Source: UBA6168 sp964423205 (lineage in GTDB: Bacteria; Bacteroidota; Bacteroidia; Chitinophagales; Saprospiraceae). Taken from it: a stretch of DNA of 23,016 nt. Numbering within the stretch: the first letter of the stretch is position 1; every line of letters starts with the position of its first letter. The stretch spans positions 1-23,016 of the forward strand of contig CAYRDX010000063.1 of assembly GCA_964423205.1 (NCBI GenBank), in the 5' to 3' direction. The notes under the pieces were generated by a model. That model saw only the letters and a program-made list of their open reading frames with translations. It was not told the origin of the DNA and searched no databases. Below are positions 7,601 through 14,514 of this stretch, piece by piece. The position numbers were made by a program, and so were the translations under genes.

Positions 7601-10293
7601 ATGGTATTGTTCTCTCCAACTTTTAATTCCTTGGCTCCGAATTTATCCGAAGGAATGCTGATGCCGGAGTAGTAGTTGTAAGGGCTGTAGGGTATTTTTG
7701 TGATCCATGTGCTGAAGTCGCCTCCTTTCTCGTAGGCCCGCACACGGAAATTAGCCTGTAACATTCCCGGAGCTTGGTTTTGCTGGTTGAACAACTCACT
7801 GACAAAGGACGATTTACCATCCTTGTTGGTCATTCCATCATAAATGGTTACTGGTTCTGGGTAAAGAATTCGGGCCGGGTCATCGAAAACGTAATTCTTG
7901 AATTTTGGAAACTCCGTTTTCTGCTGTTTCATTTCCAGTTCGACCTGTGAGCGCAGATTCTGACCGGGAGCGCCATGCAACCAGTTTACTCCGAGTTTTA
8001 TTTCCACCGGTTCATTTCTGGCTGATAGGACCTGTTTCCCGCCAAATCCAAGGTCTATTTTCAACCTGTTTGGCTTCACGGTTTCTACCCTGAGTGTTTT
8101 CTCAAAAGTCGCTCCTCCGGCTTTTACCCGGGCAATCCAGCTACCGGTAGGGGCATCGGCAGTGGTGCCAAAAGAGAGGGGATAAATGTTTTCAGTGTTT
8201 TTTGTGCTGACGGTTCTGAACTGTATCTGACCTCTTGCATCCTGCACTTCAAAGGAGACAGGGTAATTGGTGGGCAATTTTTTTGTTTTGTCTTCCAGGA
8301 TGAAGTTCAGGTGAATAGAATCACCCGGCCTCCAAACGCCACGTTCAGCATATAAATACCCTTTCAAACCCTTCTGGTTAACAGTTCCCGACACGTCAAA
8401 ACGACTGAGAGATAGGGAATTGCCATCAGTGGTTTTCAGGAAGCCACGTTGTTTTTCTTTTTTGGCAATGATGAGGAATGGCGGTTTATCGAGCGTCAGC
8501 TCGGCAATACCGTCGCTGTTGGTTTTTGCAGTGCCCAGCAACTGCTTCGGAAAATCGTATAACTCCAGTGCCACTCCGCTTTCTGACCTGGTGGTTCTTA
8601 GGTTGGAGACAGCTACGAAGAAAGAACCGTCCTTTCCACTTTTAGCTATGATGCCCAGGTCAGAGGCAAATACATTTGTGAGAGCAAAATTGTCGTAATT
8701 GTAGTAGGCGGGGTAACATGGGTTTTCCCTATGGTACCATTCCCAACCATCGTAATAACCTTCGATGCCGTAATAATCACCCCAGATGCTCCTGATTTCC
8801 CCATTCTCGTCGAGGTTTGAAGCCTGATCGAGCACCTTCATGTTGTCCTTCTTTTTTGAAATGGTTTTGCAATTGATATTTGCATATTCTGGTCGGAAGC
8901 CAATGCGCACCTGATAAATGGCATCAGGGTCGGCCTTAAATAGCTCACTGAGGTCGAGTGCGTAACGGCTCCATGCATTCTGATTGGCATTTTTGTTCAG
9001 ACCTTTAAGTGGAACCATCACTTGTTTGAGTACCCTGCCTACCCGGAATAAATCGTAGTCGCCGGTTCCGTCCATGTCGTTGGTTTGCAGGAATTGATGG
9101 ATGTTGTTGTTGTAAATTTTGAATATTTCAACATCCACAGCCTCGAGATTTATAGCCTCAAAGGGCAGTACCAAGCCATTATCGGAGTTTGGCAGGATGA
9201 CACCTTTACCTACCAATCGAACTTTTGGTTTTGAGGGCTCAAAATTCAATTGCCACTGAGCGGGCTTGTCCAATGCCTTACCATTGGTATTTCTGATTCC
9301 GGGTCGCGCTTCAACGGTAACAGTACCCGTCAGTCTTTGTCCGGGATAAATAATGATGCTGTTACCTTCGACAACGAAGTTCAGGTTGTTGGTAACTGGC
9401 GGTTCGTTGTAATAACCATATTCATCAGTGCTGGGGCTGGTTTTAGTTATATCTAATAGTCCGCTTAGGTTTTGAGTATTGGACAAGGGGTCGCTGAAAT
9501 GCAGCACTATTTGCTGATTGTCGCCATCTTCCACTCTGGCTGAAGTAATAACAAATTCATCTTTTGAAGGTACTGTAAAAGAAGTTTTATCCTTTTGCTC
9601 AACACCAATGTCATTACCATTCCATGCAATTTCAACCTCCGAAGTCTTATCATCCCGATCTACCCCGGCAACTGTAAAATAATGCCGGTTAGCCGTGGCA
9701 TCGTGTTCCCATTCCACATTCAATGACTTGCCTTTTTGTTTTGCGCTTAATAAAGATTGAATGGCCTCCTCATCGGCAGCATCATTTGTAGTTAAAACAC
9801 CCACGAGGTTTTGCTTTGAATAATCTGCCATATCTTCTGCTGCTAAACCGTAAACTTCGACTGCAAGGTTTTGCTCTTTTATGAGAAAGTCGAACTCAAA
9901 GGACTCAGCATCCGGAGGTAGATTGTTAAATACTTTGTCCAGGGCCACTTCGGCAACATAAGATGTTCCGGAATCCCAGGCATTTTTTGGCTCAAACCTC
10001 AGTGTGTGGTCATCCTCCCAAATCGCTGTCCCGCTGATGGAAGGTTTGAAACTGAGAATGCTACCGGCTTCTGACCCTACTTTTTCGGAGTTTACTGCCG
10101 TTCCGGCAAAACGGATTTTTATAGGGCTATTCTTGGAAATAACTCCTGTAGTATAGGCGTAAACATAGCTTTTTACCGAATCGGGGATGGCTTTAGCCCG
10201 CGTAATGCCTTTTTTACAGGAAGGAATTGCTAATACGAAAAGTACAGCAAATACAAATAGAGTAGTGTTTGACAAAAGTTTTGATCTAGACAT
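4630..10293 (-). CDS. Bacterial alpha-2-macroglobulin, thioester-containing lipoprotein
   Basis: The 1887-residue protein is a periplasmic protease trap of the bacterial alpha-2-macroglobulin family. The ATG at 10293 is chosen because it gives a clean lipoprotein signal (SKLLSNTTLFVFAVLFVLAI then PSC, lipid Cys26); the frame is open 90 bases further upstream but from an unlikely start. In order I see N-terminal Ig-like macroglobulin domains, an MG2-type segment YAERGVWRPGDSIHL near residue 650, the central A2M domain with GPFYLNGGKNTHKLTMPNYV near 1225, and the thioester motif PHGCVEQ with Cys about 1430. The helical thioester domain (GGFAYWPGG, GWGTNYAGHFL) and a C-terminal receptor-like domain (YQGKYYLPSVSCEAMY) follow. 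By family knowledge, protease cleavage exposes the thioester, which then links covalently to the protease. The pbpC partner often found beside such genes is absent here. It is monocistronic with its own terminator. Confidence 0.96.
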   Translation of the reverse strand: MSRSKLLSNTTLFVFAVLFVLAIPSCKKGITRAKAIPDSVKSYVYAYTTGVISKNSPIKIRFAGTAVNSEKVGSEAGSILSFKPSISGTAIWEDDHTLRFEPKNAWDSGTSYVAEVALDKVFNNLPPDAESFEFDFLIKEQNLAVEVYGLAAEDMADYSKQNLVGVLTTNDAADEEAIQSLLSAKQKGKSLNVEWEHDATANRHYFTVAGVDRDDKTSEVEIAWNGNDIGVEQKDKTSFTVPSKDEFVITSARVEDGDNQQIVLHFSDPLSNTQNLSGLLDITKTSPSTDEYGYYNEPPVTNNLNFVVEGNSIIIYPGQRLTGTVTVEARPGIRNTNGKALDKPAQWQLNFEPSKPKVRLVGKGVILPNSDNGLVLPFEAINLEAVDVEIFKIYNNNIHQFLQTNDMDGTGDYDLFRVGRVLKQVMVPLKGLNKNANQNAWSRYALDLSELFKADPDAIYQVRIGFRPEYANINCKTISKKKDNMKVLDQASNLDENGEIRSIWGDYYGIEGYYDGWEWYHRENPCYPAYYNYDNFALTNVFASDLGIIAKSGKDGSFFVAVSNLRTTRSESGVALELYDFPKQLLGTAKTNSDGIAELTLDKPPFLIIAKKEKQRGFLKTTDGNSLSLSRFDVSGTVNQKGLKGYLYAERGVWRPGDSIHLNFILEDKTKKLPTNYPVSFEVQDARGQIQFRTVSTKNTENIYPLSFGTTADAPTGSWIARVKAGGATFEKTLRVETVKPNRLKIDLGFGGKQVLSARNEPVEIKLGVNWLHGAPGQNLRSQVELEMKQQKTEFPKFKNYVFDDPARILYPEPVTIYDGMTNKDGKSSFVSELFNQQNQAPGMLQANFRVRAYEKGGDFSTWITKIPYSPYNYYSGISIPSDKFGAKELKVGENNTIKFAATDEKGNPAGGRNLSIGIYRIEWRWWWDSGDDYVSNYNSGTHFNATETAAVRTGADGSVSYTIKPDSWGRYLVRVCDTQSGHCSGDFFNAGYPWYDGDSPDAIGRKEAAMMSFAANKEKYSVGEEIQINVPSGEEGRVLITLETGSKIIQSFWKDAKKGENTFKFKATAEMSPTVYASVSLVQPHGQVKNDLPIRMYGVLALDVENPKTLLKPVIAMPAELKPLQEFTVEVKEENNRNMAYTLAVVDEGLLGLTNFGTPDPHGSLYAREALGIKTWDVYDHVLGAFGGEMERILSIGGDAEINVPLERKNANRFKPVVMSIGPFYLNGGKNTHKLTMPNYVGSVRVMVVAANSDAAYGNAEKIVPVKKPLMVLATLPRVLGPGETLRLPVNVFAMDAKVKSVDIKVQESSGLVSLSTGNRKAINFSRPGDETVYFDLKVGEATGVTRFKITATGGGETAVDEIEVDVRNPNPVVANVYDGTLQPGETWSQGYEAFGTKGSNNGILEVSALPPLHLGERLNFLLQYPHGCVEQVTSAAFPQLYVGAMMKLTEPQNKQAAANVTAAITKLNNYQQAQGGFAYWPGGEISGWGTNYAGHFLLEAKNAGYNVPSTVIDRFVKYQQQTAKRWSSLSPAGYQQQDHELEQAYRLYTLALARKAELSAMNRMREMKNLSASARWRLAAAYSLAGKADIGKELVNNVPTTVEDYNQLAYTYGSALRDESMILETQVLLGDQTNAAVNARHVAEELGRESWYSTQTTAYSLLALGKFLGKSKISDQFTFSYSLSNGKFVNAGSSLPVMQIEVPLEKVKSGEIQVKNTSNGVLYSRLVVRGQPLVGDATSTANHIQINVRYTIPDGTALNPASLPQGTDFIAEVIVAHKGTRAMDLKEMALTQIFPSGWEIINTRLHSFAEFSNTSVPEYQDIRDDRVNTYFDLNRNTRQIYRVRLNAAYQGKYYLPSVSCEAMYDNSINARVPGMWVSVVGGSAI

Positions 10294-10522
10294 GGAAGAA
10301 TTATTTCTGGTTATGAAAGAATCGTGTGCTTGTTTGTCAGGTAGGGCAGGTAAAAGTGGCCATTCACAGGCCAGAAGAAACATGTATTTTTCTCACCATT
10401 CAATTTCCGCCGAAATTTAGAAAAAGATACTCATACATTTCTCATGGAAATTTTGGCCATTTTATTGCAACCTCATGGCAAACGATTTGAAGGTTTTTTG
10501 AAGTCTGTAAAAAATGACAGAG

Positions 10523-10960
10523 TTAGATCTGTTTACCCCACTTTTTGAAGTCTTCAACTTTTACCAAATACATCTTCGTCCCACTTCCGGCGTCACCTCC
10601 ACAAACTTCCTTAAAGTATTTTTTTTCTTTAAATAATCGTTGCTTAAGCCCGGAAGTAGAAACGGCCCAGTACACATTGCCAAATTTGTAAACCCAAAAA
10701 TCGGCGGCTGTGGCAGAAAGGCCAGTTGGTTTGCCACGCGATTCATATTCGATAGCTATGTTTCCTGTTTCCGGTGCCATGAGGTCATATTTGACTTCGA
10801 AAGTCATTCCTGAACTGATGATTCGGATGTCGAAAGTTTTCTCACTGCTTCGTTCAATATCATCGGGGCGGAGGTTAAACCTTTTTATAAGCCGCTGAAT
10901 AACCTCATGCTCTGCACGATTCCCGTCAGTCAAATCCTTATCGAAATTGTAGTGTGACAC
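10523..10960 (-). CDS. Small PD-(D/E)XK nuclease-like protein
   Basis: This 145-residue protein appears to have the restriction-endonuclease fold. A Glu in RAEHEV (about 17-19), Asp44 in TFDIRI, and Glu55/Lys57 in TFEVKYD form the E...D...ExK pattern of metal-dependent nucleases. They are followed by the conserved-looking IAIEYESRGKPTGLSATAAD and FWVY, as in phage-type and resolvase-like members. The start is GTG (10958-10960); no in-frame ATG lies between it and the upstream in-frame stop. No signal peptide is seen, so it is cytoplasmic. It stands alone between two envelope genes with no methylase or partner nearby. A repair or resolvase nuclease, an orphan restriction component, or a phage relic are all possible. 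The fold is inferred from motifs only. Confidence 0.75.
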   Translation of the reverse strand: MSHYNFDKDLTDGNRAEHEVIQRLIKRFNLRPDDIERSSEKTFDIRIISSGMTFEVKYDLMAPETGNIAIEYESRGKPTGLSATAADFWVYKFGNVYWAVSTSGLKQRLFKEKKYFKEVCGGDAGSGTKMYLVKVEDFKKWGKQI

Positions 10961-11028
10961 TGTAGTAATATCTAATAAATGGACTTAGTTGGCAATCAAT
11001 TTTCTCCTTGTACCCTTCTAACTCCCCA

Positions 11029-11044
11029 CCCCGAGTACTCGGGG
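11029..11044. repeat. 16-bp perfect palindrome, copy 3 (CCCCGAGTACTCGGGG)
   Basis: It has the same 14-bp core as copies 1 and 2, but the outermost pair is C/G instead of T/A. It is followed at once by three near-tandem units CAAACCACCTT, CAAACCACCT and CAAACCATTA (11045-11075), which run into the stop codon of the LysM gene. Confidence 0.9.
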
Positions 11045-11072
11045 CAAACCACCTTCAAACCACCTCAAACCA

Positions 11073-11924
11073 TTACTGAAAATACCTCACCTCCACAAAA
11101 AATCTGGGATCTTTGGCATCAAGGTATTTTGCCACGGGAGTTGAAAGGACTACAATGACATCTTTTCCATGCAGTCGGTCGGAAATGACACCTACGACAC
11201 GAGCATAGGCTATCTTATTTTTCATTGGATTAATGACCTTAATGACCGACCCAACGGGAGCCAGTCGGTGCATGGCAAAGAATTCTGTTTCCCCTTTTCT
11301 TTCTCTGTGCCAATAGGCAGCACCTTTGTGAAAATAAACTTTTTCTTGAGCTTCCATACTTTGATAGGCTACCATGAGGTCAGCAATATTGGCGCTGAAG
11401 GGATCCGCTGCTAAATGTTGAAGGGAATCCGGAATCCCCGAAGTACTCAGCCAACCCACCTGCAACATTTGCCCGATTTTGAGCTCGTTACCTGTCAGGT
11501 TATTATTTGCTTTCAGCGTTTCAATAGGGATATCGAAATACACTTTGGAAATGCGGTACATGGTTTCCTGAGGTTTTACTTCATAGAAAAGTGGAACGTA
11601 TTCGCCTTTCTGGCCATTTATTGAGGTCACTATGGCAGAGTCAGGCAGCGGTATTCTGATGGGATGGCCTTTCTGGAACGGACCCTCCGGATTCAGCCCC
11701 GGATTAAACTGAAAAAGTGATGTGAATTTTAGTCCATAGAATCCTGCAAGAGAATAAAGTGTTTGTCCTTTTTCGAGGCGATGTTCAAGAAATTTGTTAT
11801 TGGAATTTCCGACAGTAACAAGAAGGGTATCTTTTGTAGTTAAATAGTTCAGGCTGTCGCCCGTGGCAAACGAACTGGCCCAAGCCATGACTGATATTAT
11901 CAGGGTTAAACCGTGTTTTCTCAT
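11073..11924 (-). CDS. Secreted LysM protein with C-terminal RlpA-like (DPBB) domain
   Basis: The 283-residue protein starts at the ATG at 11924, which gives a signal peptide (residues 1-20, MRKHGLTLIISVMAWASSFA). A further-upstream TTG is not needed. Two LysM peptidoglycan-binding domains follow: HRLEKGQTLYSLAGFYGL (about 47-93) and YEVKPQETMYRISKVYF (about 113-157). The C-terminus (about 200-283) has AMHRLAPVGSVIKVINPM and VIVVLSTPVAKYL, typical of the double-psi beta-barrel of RlpA-like proteins in Bacteroidota. It is likely a periplasmic cell-wall protein; whether the barrel cleaves glycan strands is uncertain. Its upstream region contains copy 2 of the dispersed repeat, whose minus strand carries a TATTTTTG -7-like element (11989-11996). 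It appears to be transcribed alone. Confidence 0.9.
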   Translation of the reverse strand: MRKHGLTLIISVMAWASSFATGDSLNYLTTKDTLLVTVGNSNNKFLEHRLEKGQTLYSLAGFYGLKFTSLFQFNPGLNPEGPFQKGHPIRIPLPDSAIVTSINGQKGEYVPLFYEVKPQETMYRISKVYFDIPIETLKANNNLTGNELKIGQMLQVGWLSTSGIPDSLQHLAADPFSANIADLMVAYQSMEAQEKVYFHKGAAYWHRERKGETEFFAMHRLAPVGSVIKVINPMKNKIAYARVVGVISDRLHGKDVIVVLSTPVAKYLDAKDPRFFVEVRYFQ

Positions 11925-11981
11925 GAATTTGTTATTTGTTTGCAATCTGCTTCCATGTTCCAAAACCAACAGACACTATGT

Positions 11982-12124
11982 AATGAGTCAAAAATAAAGT
12001 AGCCGAATTGTTTTTTTAACCAATTGAAAATCAGTTGGAAAACTTTTGCCTTTTTGCCCCTTCGGGGTTGCCTTTTGCCTTTTGCCTTTTGCCTTTTTAC
12101 TTTTTACTTTTTACTTGTTCCTAA
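11982..12124 (+). repeat. Dispersed repeat, copy 2 (expanded)
   Basis: Same element as 2264-2361, but the tail is longer: extra TTTTGCC and TTTTTAC units and a small hairpin CCCC-TTCG-GGGG (12057-12068). It fills the divergent gap between the LysM gene (minus) and kdsB (plus), ending 13 bases before the kdsB ATG. The promoters of both genes probably lie in or next to it. Confidence 0.9.
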
Positions 12125-12136
12125 AGCCGGAAACGT

Positions 12137-12901
12137 ATGCCCAAAAATAGTAATTCACTCGGTATCATTCCTGCAAGATTTTCATCCAGCAGATTTCCCG
12201 GTAAACCCCTTGCCGATATTAAAGGCCAATCGATGGTGATGCGGGTTTACAATCAAGCTTTACGTTGCCAATCACTGAGCCTGGTTGTCGTTGCTACTGA
12301 CGATGAACTAATTTTCAGGCATGTTCAGCATAATGGAGGTAATGTGGTGATGACTTCCACAAATCATGTATCAGGTACTGACCGTTGCGCTGAAGTGGTT
12401 GGTAGGGAAGAGTACGAGCATTTCGATTTGGTTGTCAATATTCAAGGCGACGAGCCACTGATTGAGCCCATGGTTATTGAAGCCTGCATTGATATTCTTA
12501 AGCAAAACACTTCATTAGGAATCAGCACCCTGGCTCAAAAGATACTACAAACTGAAGACCTGACCAATCCCAATATCGTCAAGGTACTGTTGAATAAATT
12601 TGGCAATGCGCTGTATTTCAGCAGGGCTGCTGTTCCTCACCAAATAAAACCTGACTATGCAGATTGGCTGGAAAAGGCTGACTATTATAAACACTTAGGC
12701 CTTTATGGATTCAGGAGGGAAACACTTTTGGAACTCAGCAAACTAAAATTGGGAAAACTGGAACAAGTTGAACAACTGGAACAATTGCGATGGCTTGAGA
12801 ATGGTTACGAGATTGGTGTTTCAATCACAGAACACGATTCTTACCCCGTAGATGTTCCGGAAGACATAGAGAAAATCAGACAATTACTCAACAAAGGGTA
12901 A
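12137..12901 (+). CDS. kdsB: 3-deoxy-manno-octulosonate cytidylyltransferase (CMP-Kdo synthetase)
   Basis: KdsB activates Kdo with CTP to give CMP-Kdo for lipid A-core assembly, in the cytoplasm. The 254-residue length is normal. Diagnostic motifs are IIPARFSSSRFPGKPL (9-24, nucleotide loop), ATDDE (53-57), SGTDRCAE (79-86), NIQGDEPLI (101-109, with the metal-binding Asp), YFSRAAVPH, and the C-terminal PVDVPEDIEKI. The ATG at 12137 precedes the first strand directly. It is followed after 10 bases by the NUDIX gene, likely co-transcribed. The dispersed repeat ends 13 bases upstream. Identification is secure. Confidence 0.96.
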   Translation: MPKNSNSLGIIPARFSSSRFPGKPLADIKGQSMVMRVYNQALRCQSLSLVVVATDDELIFRHVQHNGGNVVMTSTNHVSGTDRCAEVVGREEYEHFDLVVNIQGDEPLIEPMVIEACIDILKQNTSLGISTLAQKILQTEDLTNPNIVKVLLNKFGNALYFSRAAVPHQIKPDYADWLEKADYYKHLGLYGFRRETLLELSKLKLGKLEQVEQLEQLRWLENGYEIGVSITEHDSYPVDVPEDIEKIRQLLNKG

Positions 12902-12911
12902 CCTATAGCTC

Positions 12912-13445
12912 ATGAATTTTTGCAGTGAATGCGGCTCTTCAGAACTTGAAATCAAAATACCCGGCTCAGACAACCGGGCCCGGACGGTGTGTAATCATTG
13001 CGGCAAGGTCCATTATATCAATCCAAGAATTGTAGTTGGCTGTGTCCCTGTTTGGGAAAATAAGGTGCTGCTTTGCAGGCGTGCCATTGAGCCGAGATTG
13101 GGTCTTTGGAATCTTCCTGCGGGATTCCTGGAATTAGATGAAACTCTGGAACAAGGTGCGGTTCGGGAAGTATTTGAAGAAGCAAAAGCGCAAGTCATAA
13201 TAAACAATCTGCTCGCCATTTATTCGAATACACGACACCACTATGTCTATGTGCATTTTGTAGCTGACATAAAGGATGGACGCTTTGGAATTGGAGAAGA
13301 AAGTCTGGAATCCAGACTTTTCAGTGAAGAGGAAATCCTCAGGGAGGAACTTGCTTTTCATTCATCAGAGCATGCTCTGCAATGTTATTTTGAAAACCAG
13401 AAAAATGGTTATCAAAAAGTACATGTAGGTTCATGGCCGTATTAA
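12912..13445 (+). CDS. NUDIX hydrolase with N-terminal zinc ribbon
   Basis: The 177-residue protein has a zinc-ribbon pair (C4, C7 and C27, C30: CSECG, CNHCG) followed by a NUDIX domain. The NUDIX box runs from G71 (GFLELDETLEQGAVREVFEE); the usual EExG ends here as EEAKA, as is common in zinc-ribbon NUDIX proteins of this type. These hydrolyse nucleoside diphosphate derivatives such as ADP-ribose, FAD or NADH; the exact substrate cannot be read from the sequence. It lies 10 bases after kdsB and is probably in the same operon; a functional link to Kdo synthesis is not evident. Start codon clear. Confidence 0.9.
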   Translation: MNFCSECGSSELEIKIPGSDNRARTVCNHCGKVHYINPRIVVGCVPVWENKVLLCRRAIEPRLGLWNLPAGFLELDETLEQGAVREVFEEAKAQVIINNLLAIYSNTRHHYVYVHFVADIKDGRFGIGEESLESRLFSEEEILREELAFHSSEHALQCYFENQKNGYQKVHVGSWPY

Positions 13446-13627
13446 AAAATCTGCAATATCGCTTTCAGATTTGGATTGAAATGTGATTTTTACACCTGCC
13501 TGTTTGGTTGTCTGTTGGTCTTTGATAGTTGTTTGTTTGGAAAAGTCTGAATACTGGATGTTTATGAGAAGTCGGCCTAAAGCAAAAACTGAATAGCGTT
13601 TGTGTTTTGTTTCAAAAAAAGTCCAAA

Positions 13628-14317
13628 GTGAAAAAGATTACTATAGCTATTGACGGCCATTCTTCATGCGGAAAAAGCACCCTTGCCAAAGCTATGGGTG
13701 ACGCACTTGGATATACCTACATCAGCACCGGGGATATGTACCGCGCCGTTACGCTTTTTTTTATTGAAAAGCAGGTTGAAATGGACAACCCAAAAGAGAT
13801 TGCGAAGGCATTAAATCATATTTCACTTGAATTCCGGCATGATGGTGCTAACAACCGGATTTTTATGAATGGCATGGATGTTTCGGAGCAAATCAGAACC
13901 ATGCCGGTGGCCAATTTGGTGAGCCCGGTTTCCGCAATACCAGAAGTCAGGCATGCCATGGTAAAACAGCAACAAGTTATGGGTAAGGATGGCGGAGTAG
14001 TGATGGATGGCCGTGACATCGGGACGGTCGTGTTTCCAAAAGCTGAACTCAAAATATTTCTGACAGCCGATGTAACTGAGCGTGCAAGACGGCGATATGA
14101 GGAGTTGAAATTAAAAGGCATGGATGTGGAGTTTGAAGAAATAAAAATGAACCTTACAGAGCGTGACCGCATCGATTCCACCCGCGCAGACAGCCCCTTA
14201 CTGGCGGCGGATGATGCCATTCTTTTGGACAATACTAAACTTAACCATGAACAGCAGTTGGAAATAGCTCTCGACATGGTCCGTCAAAAATTGGTGGAAC
14301 TTTGCGAAGTGGGTTAA
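13628..14317 (+). CDS. cmk: Cytidylate kinase
   Basis: Cmk phosphorylates CMP/dCMP with ATP in the cytoplasm. The 229-residue version from the GTG at 13628 (VKKITIAIDG) matches the usual N-terminus; a TTG 21 bases upstream is less likely. Motifs are the P-loop GHSSCGKST (10-18), YISTGDMYRA (31-40, CMP binding), DGRDIGT (127-133), the Arg-rich lid ERARRRYEEL (151-160), and RDRIDSTRADSPL (179-191). It is separated from the NUDIX gene by 182 bases with no clear promoter consensus. It ends just before a long hairpin terminator facing the convergent glycerate kinase gene. Confidence 0.96.
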   Translation: MKKITIAIDGHSSCGKSTLAKAMGDALGYTYISTGDMYRAVTLFFIEKQVEMDNPKEIAKALNHISLEFRHDGANNRIFMNGMDVSEQIRTMPVANLVSPVSAIPEVRHAMVKQQQVMGKDGGVVMDGRDIGTVVFPKAELKIFLTADVTERARRRYEELKLKGMDVEFEEIKMNLTERDRIDSTRADSPLLAADDAILLDNTKLNHEQQLEIALDMVRQKLVELCEVG

Positions 14318-14327
14318 TATCATTCGA

Positions 14328-14370
14328 AAAATAAGGTCGTTGAGGCTCCGAGCCTCAACGACCTTATTTT
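14328..14370. terminator. Bidirectional hairpin terminator between cmk and glycerate kinase
   Basis: This is a perfect 20-bp stem (arm AAAATAAGGTCGTTGAGGCT) with a 3-base loop; the A/T ends supply a T-tract on either strand. It lies 10 bases after the cmk stop and 145 bases beyond the convergent glycerate kinase stop. Confidence 0.85.
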
Positions 14371-14404
14371 CAGCGAAATAAGGAGGTTGCTTTTTGGGCT
14401 AAGC

Positions 14405-14497
14405 AATGAGTCAAAAATAAAGTAGTCAACTTGTTTCCTTAACCTCTTGAAAATCAGTTGAAAAACTTTTGCCTTTTTACTTTTTACTTTTTCCTTA
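14405..14497 (+). repeat. Dispersed repeat, copy 3
   Basis: Third copy of the element at 2264-2361, with a few substitutions (for example AACCTCTTG for AACCACTTG) and a short TTTTTAC tail. It lies between two convergent genes, so at this copy it cannot serve as a promoter of either. The tail ends 17 bases from the glycerate kinase stop. Confidence 0.9.
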
Positions 14498-14514
14498 GTG
14501 CTAACATATACCCT

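Noticed and set aside
10294..10383. N-terminal extension of the alpha-2-macroglobulin (30 extra residues)
   Set aside because: The extension would bury the lipoprotein signal peptide; the internal ATG gives a normal signal and lipobox.
13816..14277. 153-codon open frame on the minus strand inside cmk
   Set aside because: It mirrors a strongly supported kinase gene, is rich in Ser/Arg/Ala as expected of an antisense frame, and shows no domain or start context.
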